From contig NZ_JBDSWZ010000166.1 in assembly GCF_039926425.1 (NCBI RefSeq), positions 1 to 42,844 on the forward strand: a stretch of 42,844 nt of DNA, given 5' to 3'. The notes beneath the pieces were generated by a model that saw only the letters and a list, made by a program, of their open reading frames with translations, searched no databases and was not told the origin of the DNA. Of this stretch, positions 8,986-16,400 are shown in pieces; within the stretch, counting starts at the first letter, position 1, and every line of letters starts with the position of its first letter. The position numbers and the translations under genes were made by a program. The DNA comes from Dokdonella_A sp039926425. GTDB taxonomy: Bacteria; Pseudomonadota; Gammaproteobacteria; Xanthomonadales; Rhodanobacteraceae.

Positions 8986-9486
8986 TTACTTTGCGGCGGC
9001 GGGAAAGGCTTTCACCAGCGTCGCATCGAACGTTGCCTTGATGTCGACGCCACTGTTTTTGTAGGTCAACGTTCCGGCAAGGCGATCGGGAGTGTGCGTC
9101 GAGAGTTGCAGTGAAGACGTCTCGATCATCCCGCTGTATTGCATCGGTTTCACATGTGCCCAGTAGGTTGTCGGGCCTTCGGGATCGAGATCGATGCGCA
9201 GTCCGTCGCTGGCGGCATACGTCGCGCAGTCGGCATCGTCACACGCGTCGATCTTCGCGCGCACATCCTCGCCGGTGAAGATCAGTCGTGTGGTGGTTTT
9301 CTTCGCGTCGAACCGGTCCGGACCGGTAACGTAATAGGCGTGCGTCAGCACGATCGCGAACGGTTCGCTCTCGCCTTGCAGCGTCATCGTTCCCTTCGCC
9401 ATGTCGGTGGGGGCGGCGCTGGCCAACGCAGTGCCGCAAGCGAGTGGCGCGAACAGCAGATACGGAAACAGGGCTCGAACGGTCAT
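8986..9486 (-). CDS. Small secreted protein of unknown function
   Basis: A 166-aa protein that I do not recognise. It has a clear signal peptide (about 1-24, ending 'CGTALASA') followed by a mature part of about 140 residues, mostly beta-strand in character, with a cysteine pair in 'CDDADC' that could form a disulfide in the periplasm. The chosen ATG has an AAAGGAA ribosome-binding site (9492-9498 on the plus strand); a longer frame to 9621 would put 45 non-signal residues before the signal peptide and is unlikely. Its mature part starts with 'MAKGTMTLQG' and ends with 'DIKATFDATLVKAFPAAAK'. It is the first gene of the minus-strand run toward DUF805. Confidence 0.8.
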   Translation of the reverse strand: MTVRALFPYLLFAPLACGTALASAAPTDMAKGTMTLQGESEPFAIVLTHAYYVTGPDRFDAKKTTTRLIFTGEDVRAKIDACDDADCATYAASDGLRIDLDPEGPTTYWAHVKPMQYSGMIETSSLQLSTHTPDRLAGTLTYKNSGVDIKATFDATLVKAFPAAAK

Positions 9487-9851
9487 CGGAATTCCTTTGG
9501 GATGGAGAAGCAGGGCGCGTCGGGACACGTGCGCTTTGCAGCTCGCGCGCCCCACTCTTCTTCCACGTACGAAAGCGATGTGCGGGGCCAGAAGTCGACG
9601 TCCATTCCCCGCGTGATGCACCGGCGGGACTTCTCCACGTGCGCGTTGATCGCGCCCGAACTCGTTGATCGCAAACGGTGATCGCCGGTCTGACCCAAAG
9701 TCCCGCCGCCCACCGTCGGGAGCAATGCTTACATTCGCAACTAGTCGTTGTTACAGTCGGTTGGCCCCGTCCTGCGAGCCGGTCGGTGGTGGCGTGCGGA
9801 GACGCGGGAAAGGGAAGGCGCGCGGAGCCAAGGGACCTCGAAGGGGCAGCG
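9487..9851. other. Divergent intergenic region (365 bases)
   Basis: Separates the small secreted protein gene (minus) from the EAL gene (plus), so it should hold promoters for both. A -10-like TACAGT lies at 9752-9757 on the plus strand, about 95 bases before the EAL start; no good -35 is seen 17 bases upstream. An open frame reads through part of this region into the EAL gene but has no protein-like features. No convincing repeat, RNA or small gene was found. Confidence 0.5.
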
Positions 9852-12074
9852 ATGGACGTTCAGTGGCGGCGCAACACGTTGCTTGCGCTCGCCTGCGCGG
9901 CGTTGTTCTGTGTGGACGTTCCGTATCACGCGCGCTTCTTCGGCGTCGATGTCAGCGCGTCGCTGGTGCACCTGCACGCGGGCTTCCTGTTCGCCGTCGC
10001 GGTGCTGTACCGGCAGCGTTCCGTGCTGATCACCTGCGCAGTGGCGGCACTTGCGGCATGGGCACTCAAGGCGCACCTCAACGGACAGCTCACTGCGGTT
10101 TCGATCGGCTACGGTGTGATTGCGACGACGATCATGGTTGCCGGCCTGCTGGTCGCTGCACGCTGGCTGCTGCCGGCAGGGCCTGCGACGTGGACCTTCG
10201 CAGTGGCCGACATGCCGCGTTTTGTTCTCGTCGGCATGATCCTGTACCCGTTGCTGATGGCGGCACTCAACCTCGTGCCGAGCAGTGCTGCGCGCGATGC
10301 ACCCTTGGCAAATCTGCTTGCCAGCCGCGTGAGCCAGATCTGGGTCGCGAAATTTTTCGGTGTTCTGGTGATCGCTTTTCCGATGATCGTTCTCGGCACG
10401 CATCGTCGCCTGGCGGTGCCGGCCCTGTGGTTCCTCGATGCACTCCCGTGGCGCCTGCTACTGGTCGGCGTCGTGCTGCCCGTACTCGCAGGTCATTACA
10501 TGCCGCGCAGTGCCGTCGATGTGGACTGGCTGCTGGAAGCGCTGCTCGAATATCGCCTGCTGGTCGTCGCGCTGGTGGTGTGGGTCGTGCTGCGATTGCG
10601 CCTCGCGTGGAGCATGCCGGTTCTGGTGATGACGCAGTTCACCTTCGCTGCTGCGCTGGCGCGCCATCTGGATATCGCAGGCCATCGTCCCGAGCTCGCG
10701 GATGTTCTTGGCATCGCCGCCGAATGCCTGGTGTTCGAATTGCTCGCGCTGTTGCTGCTGCTCTACAGTCGGGACCGCGAGAACTCGGCGAACCGGCACG
10801 AACGCGAAAGTCTCACCGAACCGCTCACCGGCTTGCCGAATCTGACGGCTCTGCGGCGACAGAGCGCGCTGCATGGATCGCCGCCGGTTGGATTCCTGCT
10901 GCTCGACCGCACCGAGAAGATGTCGGCCGGCCTTGGCCTGCGGGCGCAGGTCGCGCTGCCGTGCTGGGCGGCGACATTGCTGTGCGATCTGGTCGACACC
11001 TACTATATCGGCGAAGGCCAGTTGGTGCTGGTGCCCATCGGTGCGCCCGCCGCGCCGACAACAGTGGCGTGGGAGCAGGTGCTGCGACGTCTGCACGACG
11101 GTCAGTTCCGCTGGATGGAACAGCGTGTGCGCGTGCTGCCGTACATTGGCGTCGCCGGCACCGAACTCGAGGGCGAACCGCTCGACGAACGCATCCAGCG
11201 TGCATGCGATGCGGCGATCGAGGCGCGCGATCGCGGCGAAATGCGCGTCCTTCCGGCAACGCTCGAGGGCGGCGACCAGCACAACGTGCACCGTCGTTCG
11301 CTGCAACTGTCGACCACCGTGCTTGCGCGCATCCGGGCGGCCGAAATCGAGCTGTACTTCCAGCCATTCCTGCCGCTGTCCGCGCGGCTGCCGCGTGATG
11401 CGGTGGCCGGCGAGGTGCTCTGCCGGCTGCGCAACGACGGCGGGCGACTGATGCTGCCGAATGAATTCCTGCATGAGTTGCAGGCCGATCGGCGCATGGC
11501 GGAGCTCGACCTCGCGGTGGTGCGCCACCTCGACCATTGGCTGCGCGAACATCGGCAAGGCCTGCCGGACATCGGTCGCCTCTACATCAACATCGGCAGC
11601 CAGTCGCTTGCCTCGCGGGTTTTTTCGCACGACCTGCTCGACCTGCTCGACCGGTTCGCTCTGTCGCCGGAGCGGCTGTGCTTCGAGGTGACCGAAACCG
11701 CCGCGATGACGCATGCGCGCGAATCGGAAAGCCTGCTGGCCGCGTTGCGGGAGCGCGGATGCCACATCGCGGTGGACGATTTCGGTGTCGGCTACCAGTC
11801 GTTCGAGCGACTCAAGCATGTTCCGCTCAACGTGATCAAGATCGACGGCAGCTTCGTGCGCGACATGGGTCGATCGTCGCGCGATCTCGAGATCGTGCGC
11901 GCGACGGTCGCGGTCGCACGTGCATTCGAAGCGGAAACCGTCGCGGAGTGGGTCGAGGATCCAGTCACGCTGGATGCGTTGCGCGAGCTTGGAGTTGACT
12001 GGGCGCAGGGATTCCATATCGCGCGACCGGCACCGATCGACACGTTGCTGCTGCGCCAGACGATGGCGGGGTGA
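9852..12074 (+). CDS. Membrane-bound EAL-domain c-di-GMP phosphodiesterase with degenerate GGDEF
   Basis: A 740-aa protein. The N-terminal ~300 residues form about eight membrane helices, a sensor domain of MASE type. Next is a GGDEF-like domain with the 'LTGLPN' start, but the active-site GGDEF is replaced (a 'YIGEGQ' stretch), so it should not make c-di-GMP. The EAL domain follows, with Glu521 in EVLCR, an Asn in the YIN strand, VTET, Asp642-Asp643 in DDFGVGY, KIDGSF and a Gln in WAQGF. The metal and substrate ligands are present, so hydrolysis of c-di-GMP at the inner membrane is expected. The start is at an ATG with AAGGGG upstream (9841-9846); in-frame codons back to 9678 encode no signal or membrane segment. 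The membrane signal it senses is unknown. Confidence 0.88.
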   Translation: MDVQWRRNTLLALACAALFCVDVPYHARFFGVDVSASLVHLHAGFLFAVAVLYRQRSVLITCAVAALAAWALKAHLNGQLTAVSIGYGVIATTIMVAGLLVAARWLLPAGPATWTFAVADMPRFVLVGMILYPLLMAALNLVPSSAARDAPLANLLASRVSQIWVAKFFGVLVIAFPMIVLGTHRRLAVPALWFLDALPWRLLLVGVVLPVLAGHYMPRSAVDVDWLLEALLEYRLLVVALVVWVVLRLRLAWSMPVLVMTQFTFAAALARHLDIAGHRPELADVLGIAAECLVFELLALLLLLYSRDRENSANRHERESLTEPLTGLPNLTALRRQSALHGSPPVGFLLLDRTEKMSAGLGLRAQVALPCWAATLLCDLVDTYYIGEGQLVLVPIGAPAAPTTVAWEQVLRRLHDGQFRWMEQRVRVLPYIGVAGTELEGEPLDERIQRACDAAIEARDRGEMRVLPATLEGGDQHNVHRRSLQLSTTVLARIRAAEIELYFQPFLPLSARLPRDAVAGEVLCRLRNDGGRLMLPNEFLHELQADRRMAELDLAVVRHLDHWLREHRQGLPDIGRLYINIGSQSLASRVFSHDLLDLLDRFALSPERLCFEVTETAAMTHARESESLLAALRERGCHIAVDDFGVGYQSFERLKHVPLNVIKIDGSFVRDMGRSSRDLEIVRATVAVARAFEAETVAEWVEDPVTLDALRELGVDWAQGFHIARPAPIDTLLLRQTMAG

Positions 12075-12206
12075 GTGCAGCGTTCGCAAACACGCGGATG
12101 CGCGCGTCACTGATCAGCCGCTCCGGGCCGCAAGCGCATCAGACGTGCCGGCGCTTCCAGTCGGATCCGATCGAGACACGCGGATGCCCGCTGCGCCGAT
12201 TCGCGC

Positions 12207-12212
12207 TACGCT
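12207..12212 (+). promoter_or_regulatory. -10-like element TACGCT for the amine oxidase gene
   Basis: TACGCT stands out in the GC-rich gap; a start site about 7 bases later would give a 28-base leader holding the ribosome-binding site at 12232-12239. The -35 is not convincing. Confidence 0.35.
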
Positions 12213-12231
12213 CTTCCCGCCGGCAGCACCT

Positions 12232-12239
12232 GGGGAGGA
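12232..12239 (+). promoter_or_regulatory. Strong ribosome-binding site fixing the amine oxidase start
   Basis: GGGGAGGA sits 7 bases before the ATG at 12247. It decides the start against the much longer upstream open frame that overlaps the EAL gene. Confidence 0.8.
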
Positions 12240-12246
12240 CACGCGC

Positions 12247-13842
12247 ATGGCACGTACACCGTGGGTGGATCTGTTGTGCCGCGCTGCGCGCGTTGCAGCG
12301 CATGCGCGTCGCAGCGGCGAGCCGCTGGACGAGGCGATTGCGCGGGAACACGACCGACGCGTCGATCGCGCGCGCCGGCGCTTCCTGCAGCAATCGGCGG
12401 GAGCGTCCGCCGCATTGATGCTTGCAGCGTGTGCGCATGCGCCGGTGAATCCGGTGAGCGATACCGACGATGTCGTCATCGTCGGCGCCGGCATCGCCGG
12501 GCTCACCTGCGCGTGGCGACTGCGGCAAGCCGGTGTGCGCGTGCACCTCTACGAGGCACAGGAGCGCATCGGCGGGCGCATGTTCAGCCTGCGCGATCAC
12601 TTTGCCGATGGTCAGGTGTGCGAACTCGGCGGCGAGCTGATCGACAGCGGACATGCGCGCATCCGCGCACTCGCGGCCGAACTCGATCTTGCGCTCGACG
12701 ATCTCGAACTGGACCCGACGACGGCGTTCGGCGATCTGTGGTTTGCCGACGGGCGTCGTTACAGCGAAGCGGAAATCCTCGCCGCGTTCGCGCCGATCGC
12801 GGACGCGATCGCGAGAGAGGTCGCCACGCTTCCGGACGATGTGGACAGCATCACCTACGCGGCGCCGGCCGGTGCCCATGCGCTCGATCGCGAGACGATG
12901 AGCGGCTGGCTGGATCGCAACGGCGCGTCCGGCTGGCTGCGCCGCCTGATCGAGGTTGCGTTCACGACCGAGATGGGGCTCGAATGTGGCGAGCAGTCGG
13001 CGCTCAATTTCCTCACGTTCATCGATCCGTCGACCACCCGGTTCCGCATCTTCGGCGAAAGCGACGAGCGCTTCCACGTGCGCGGCGGCAACGACCGCAT
13101 CGTGCACGGCCTGGGCGCAAAGCTCGCCGATGCGCTGACCACGGGATCGGTGCTCGAAAGCCTCCGTCAGGACGCCGATGGCGCATTCGTGCTGTCGTTC
13201 GCGCGTGGTGCAGGCGCCTTCGACATCCGCGCACGTCAGGTCGTGCTGGCGCTTCCGTTTACCACGTTGCGCAACGTGCGGATGCAGGCTGCATTGCCGG
13301 TCGCGAAGCAGCAGGCGATGCGCGAACTGCGCTACGGCACCAACGCGAAACTGATGATCGGCTTCAACGAACGCGTCTGGCGCACGCGCCACGCCAGCAG
13401 CGCCAGCACCTACAGCGACCTGCCGTTGCAGACGACGTGGGAAACCAGCCGCATGCAGGCAGGGGCGTCAGGCATTCTCACCAACTTCGTCGGTGGTCGC
13501 CACGGCGTCGACATCGGAACGGGCTCGGCGAAAGAGCAAGCCGATGCGACGTCCGGTCAGCTCGAAGCGATCTTTCCGGGCATCGAATCCGCGCGCGCCG
13601 GTGCGCGTGAAGCGCGCTTCCACTGGCCGACGCATCCGTGGACTCTCGGCAGCTACGCCTGCTACACGCCCGGTCAGTGGACGACGATCCGTGGAGCCGC
13701 CGGTGAATCGGTCGGTCGACTGCATTTCGCCGGCGAGCATTGCGCGCTGGCAAACCAGGGGTTCATGGAAGGCGGTGTCGAAACCGGCGAGTGGGCGGCG
13801 CAGTCGGTACTCGCGGCGGCTGGACGGCGCGCCGCCGCGTGA
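12247..13842 (+). CDS. FAD-dependent amine oxidase, Tat-exported, probable lipoprotein
   Basis: A 531-aa flavoprotein of the monoamine-oxidase family, expected to oxidise an amine or amino acid with release of H2O2 and ammonia; the substrate is unknown. A charged 40-residue n-region leads to a twin-arginine motif (RRRFLQ, 43-48) and a hydrophobic stretch ending in a lipobox L-A-A-C (Cys62), so the folded, FAD-loaded protein is probably sent out by Tat and anchored by lipid. The FAD-binding GAGIAG motif is at 80-85, followed by 'YEAQERIGGRM'; a C-terminal 'HFAGEH....GFMEGGVETG' closes the FAD site. The start is fixed by GGGGAGGA. It lies 172 bases after the EAL gene and converges on the beta-helix gene. 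Confidence 0.9.
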   Translation: MARTPWVDLLCRAARVAAHARRSGEPLDEAIAREHDRRVDRARRRFLQQSAGASAALMLAACAHAPVNPVSDTDDVVIVGAGIAGLTCAWRLRQAGVRVHLYEAQERIGGRMFSLRDHFADGQVCELGGELIDSGHARIRALAAELDLALDDLELDPTTAFGDLWFADGRRYSEAEILAAFAPIADAIAREVATLPDDVDSITYAAPAGAHALDRETMSGWLDRNGASGWLRRLIEVAFTTEMGLECGEQSALNFLTFIDPSTTRFRIFGESDERFHVRGGNDRIVHGLGAKLADALTTGSVLESLRQDADGAFVLSFARGAGAFDIRARQVVLALPFTTLRNVRMQAALPVAKQQAMRELRYGTNAKLMIGFNERVWRTRHASSASTYSDLPLQTTWETSRMQAGASGILTNFVGGRHGVDIGTGSAKEQADATSGQLEAIFPGIESARAGAREARFHWPTHPWTLGSYACYTPGQWTTIRGAAGESVGRLHFAGEHCALANQGFMEGGVETGEWAAQSVLAAAGRRAAA

Positions 13843-13844
13843 CG

Positions 13845-13868
13845 TCCGCGAGCGTCCGCGCTCGCGGA
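13845..13868. terminator. Perfect 10-bp hairpin with TCCG tetraloop between convergent genes
   Basis: TCCGCGAGCG (13845-13854), loop TCCG, then the exact complement (13859-13868). In plus-strand RNA the loop is UCCG, a UNCG-type extra-stable tetraloop, here closed by a G-C pair. It fills the 37-base gap between the amine oxidase and beta-helix genes and probably ends transcription from both sides. There is no T-run. Confidence 0.6.
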
Positions 13869-13879
13869 TCGGGAGGCGC

Positions 13880-15655
13880 TCACTCGAATCCGTTCCTGAA
13901 GATCTCGTCGACCACTGCGCCGGCTTCGTAGGCGCCGAAATCGTACGGCGTCGACGGCGAGTTCTTCACGTACGGTCGACTCGCGCCGTCGAGGTCCACC
14001 GTCGGTGGCGGATCGTTCGGATCGTTCGCCGAGCCCCAGCGATCGACCGCCGATGACGTCAGCAGGATGTGATAGTCGCCATTGTTTGCGTTGACGAACG
14101 GATCGAACAGGTTCTGGATGTTCGTGCCGGCTGCGAAGTTGACGTACTGCGTGCCGATGTCGCGGACGGTCAGGCCGACGCTCGTGCCGATCAGGTAGGC
14201 GGCCACCGGATTGTCGTTTGGTTGCACGAACAGGCTGTGCATGATTTCAAGCGACGCTGGCGGGATCGCCACCGTGAACATCTGGTTGCTGCTGATTGAG
14301 TTATTGGCAAATGTGCTGTTGGTGATGCGCAGGTCGTTGGAAATCGTGAAAGCCAGTTGCTGTACTTCGTTGTCGGCGAACAGGCTGCTGTCGATCTGCG
14401 TGTAGCCTGCTCCCCCGATCAGTCCGCCGGCACGGTTGCCGCGCATCCGCGCGCGGTTGAGGATCACGGCCATCCCGCCCGTGCTGCCGGCCGGCGACGC
14501 GTCGATGATCGAGCCGCCAATCGCGTGGTTGTTGTCGATCGCGTTGCATTCGAGCCCCGGCGCACAGGCGGGAATCGTCGAACCGACTTGCGTCTGTGCA
14601 AACTGGATCTGCGTGTCGACATTCAGGCCCTCGCCGCTTGAGAATGCATACACGACCGCGCCCTCGTAGGATTCGTTGTCGGTCATGATCGTGTTCTCGA
14701 ATCCGGCGAACGACAGGATCTGCCTGTTCGATCCGATGGCGGACAGATAGAACGCTCCGCCCTGGCTGGTCGCCGCGTTGTGCGCGACCACCAAGGGCTG
14801 CTGGGCGCGATCGTTCCACAGCAGGATTTCGTACGCGCCGGCGCTGCCGACCGAGTAGTAGACGCCGCCACCATTGCGCTGCGCAAAGTTCGAGCCGATG
14901 AAGTCGTTGGTCGGCGCGCCGTGGTCGCTCACCAGAATGTTCGAGTCGATCGCGTAGATGCCGCCGCCGTTGCCGGTATTCGTTCCGACCGTGCCGTGGG
15001 CGATGTTGCCGAGGATGTTGCTTCCGCCCGATATCGAGACGTCGACCTTGCTGAGATAGAGGCCGCCGCCGTTGGCGGTTGCGCTGTTGCTGTTGATGCT
15101 TGTGCCGATCAGGTTGAGCTTCATGCGGAACACGTCGTTGCCGCTGACGAACAGACCGCCGCCGTAGTCGGCGTGGTTGGAGTAGATGAGGACATCACTG
15201 AGCGTCAGCGGCCCGGCGGCCACCGACGTCACGGCTCCAGAGCCGTTCTGGATGATCAGATGCAGCAGGGTCAGCGGGCCGTTGCCGCTGTGGACGAACA
15301 AGGGTCCGTTCTGCACCGCGCCGCTGCCGTCGATGGTGGTGCGCCCGGTTGAAATGCCTGCGCTGCAATTCGCGAAACCGCCTTCGATGATCAATCCGTC
15401 CGGGTCGTGGTCGATGACCGTCGTTTGCGCAGTCCACGTACTCCCCGATACCGCGATCAGTTCCGGTCCGGACACCTGTCCTGCCGCCTGCACCGCGGCG
15501 GCGATCGAGTGGAACTGGCAGGCGGAGTCCGACGCGGGCCCGACCGTCAACATTGCCGACACGGTCGTGCTCCATGCGGTGCCGACGATCGTGGAGATCG
15601 CCACGATCACCAGCGCGAGTCGGCGCGGGAGGAAGCGGTTGGTTGCAGTCTTCAT
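13880..15655 (-). CDS. Secreted right-handed beta-helix protein with EIFRNGFE tail
   Basis: A 591-aa exported protein. The signal peptide covers about 1-35 (basic 'RFLPRRLALVIVA' then a hydrophobic core). Cys-containing 'CQFHSIAAAVQAA' and 'GGFANC' blocks follow, and then many short repeats with 'NGGGLYLS', 'GNGGGIYAI' and 'NGGGVYYS'. These are the turns of a parallel beta-helix (polymorphic outer-membrane/choice-of-anchor Q type). The end has 'DLDGASRP....YDFGAYE' typical of choice-of-anchor Q proteins, and the last residues are V-V-D-E-I-F-R-N-G-F-E. No catalytic residues are evident; adhesion or polysaccharide binding is possible. The ATG has GGAGAG at 15660-15665; the frame open to 15712 adds 19 residues before the signal. 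Confidence 0.85.
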   Translation of the reverse strand: MKTATNRFLPRRLALVIVAISTIVGTAWSTTVSAMLTVGPASDSACQFHSIAAAVQAAGQVSGPELIAVSGSTWTAQTTVIDHDPDGLIIEGGFANCSAGISTGRTTIDGSGAVQNGPLFVHSGNGPLTLLHLIIQNGSGAVTSVAAGPLTLSDVLIYSNHADYGGGLFVSGNDVFRMKLNLIGTSINSNSATANGGGLYLSKVDVSISGGSNILGNIAHGTVGTNTGNGGGIYAIDSNILVSDHGAPTNDFIGSNFAQRNGGGVYYSVGSAGAYEILLWNDRAQQPLVVAHNAATSQGGAFYLSAIGSNRQILSFAGFENTIMTDNESYEGAVVYAFSSGEGLNVDTQIQFAQTQVGSTIPACAPGLECNAIDNNHAIGGSIIDASPAGSTGGMAVILNRARMRGNRAGGLIGGAGYTQIDSSLFADNEVQQLAFTISNDLRITNSTFANNSISSNQMFTVAIPPASLEIMHSLFVQPNDNPVAAYLIGTSVGLTVRDIGTQYVNFAAGTNIQNLFDPFVNANNGDYHILLTSSAVDRWGSANDPNDPPPTVDLDGASRPYVKNSPSTPYDFGAYEAGAVVDEIFRNGFE

Positions 15656-15782
15656 GGCACTCTCCGGAACCGCCAGCGATGGGGCGGACAAAGAAAGGAA
15701 ACGCTGCTTCATCCGGATTCAGGACACGTGGCCTGCGAACGACAACGAGGATCGACGGAGGAGAGCGACCGGCCGCTCATTT

Positions 15783-15800
15783 TGTGAAATGATCTTCACA
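15783..15800. promoter_or_regulatory. Perfect dyad TGTGAA-N6-TTCACA, putative operator
   Basis: An 18-base site with perfect 6-bp half-sites around ATGATC, in an AT-richer patch of the gap between the divergent beta-helix and DUF1648 genes. It resembles a CRP/FNR-family site, but the TGTGA and TCACA cores are 8 rather than 6 bases apart. A dimeric regulator acting on either gene is inferred. Confidence 0.5.
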
Positions 15801-15864
15801 CCAGTGGACCGAAGAGCGTCAGTTGATGCGTTGGGCGATGCGGGAATGGATTCGGGGAGCCGCA

Positions 15865-16353
15865 GTGAGGCATGTGATCGTGTTCTTCGCAATCGGCCTC
15901 GCCGGGGTTTTCGTCTGCGTGACCGGCGTCAATTTGCCCGAGATGGTTGCGTCCCATTTCGACGCCGCCGGCGCAGCGAATGGATTCACGCCGCGCGCGA
16001 CCTATCTCGGCACCATGTTGCTGCTTGTGACACTGTTGCCAATCGCGCTGGGTCTCGCGGGCCGAGTGGTCGCGGTGTTGCCGACCCGGTTCGTCAACCT
16101 GCCGAACGCGGAGTTCTGGCTGGCTCCCGAGCGCAAGGCTGCGACCCTCAGGTCGCTGTCGGCCTTTCTGGTGGTGCCCTCACTGCTGACGTGCGCGTTG
16201 ATCTGCTTCGTGCATGCGCTCACGGTGCGTGCGAATGCGTTGCAGCCGGCGCACCTCTCAACGCCGGCGATTACTGCGGCGCTTGGCGCATCTCTCGTCG
16301 CGACGCTCATCTGGTTGTTCATGCTGTGGCGGCGCTTCACGCGACTCGACTGA
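15865..16353 (+). CDS. Small DUF1648-like membrane protein
   Basis: A 162-aa protein with four hydrophobic helices. After the first helix it carries 'LPEMVASHFDAAGAANGF', matching the 'LP..V..HFN..G..DG' block of DUF1648/SdpI-related proteins. These are small inner-membrane proteins, some tied to immunity against or sensing of toxic peptides; function here is unknown. The start was set at a GTG with GGGGAG at 15854-15859, the same layout as the first ECF sigma gene. Codons upstream to 15823 (TTG, ATG) are in frame but lack a ribosome-binding site. It is divergent from the beta-helix gene across the dyad at 15783-15800 and convergent with the kinase gene ending at 16401. Confidence 0.78.
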   Translation: MRHVIVFFAIGLAGVFVCVTGVNLPEMVASHFDAAGAANGFTPRATYLGTMLLLVTLLPIALGLAGRVVAVLPTRFVNLPNAEFWLAPERKAATLRSLSAFLVVPSLLTCALICFVHALTVRANALQPAHLSTPAITAALGASLVATLIWLFMLWRRFTRLD

Positions 16354-16357
16354 CGCG

Positions 16358-16377
16358 ATCGTCCGGCAGCAGACGAT
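16358..16377. terminator. Weak hairpin between convergent genes
   Basis: ATCGTC and GACGAT arms with an 8-base loop lie just after the DUF1648 stop and before the kinase end. The stem is only 6 bp and no T-run follows. Confidence 0.25.
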
Positions 16378-16400
16378 GGGCTGGCGGAAAGCGCTCGGGT

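Noticed and set aside
9665..11398. 577-codon plus-strand frame over the EAL gene
   Set aside because: Another frame of the EAL gene, which has all family motifs; the alternative is Arg/Ala/Gly-rich without motifs.
15783..15800. Canonical CRP/Clp binding site
   Set aside because: The TGTGA and TCACA cores are 8 bases apart, not 6, so it is reported only as a putative operator of unknown regulator.
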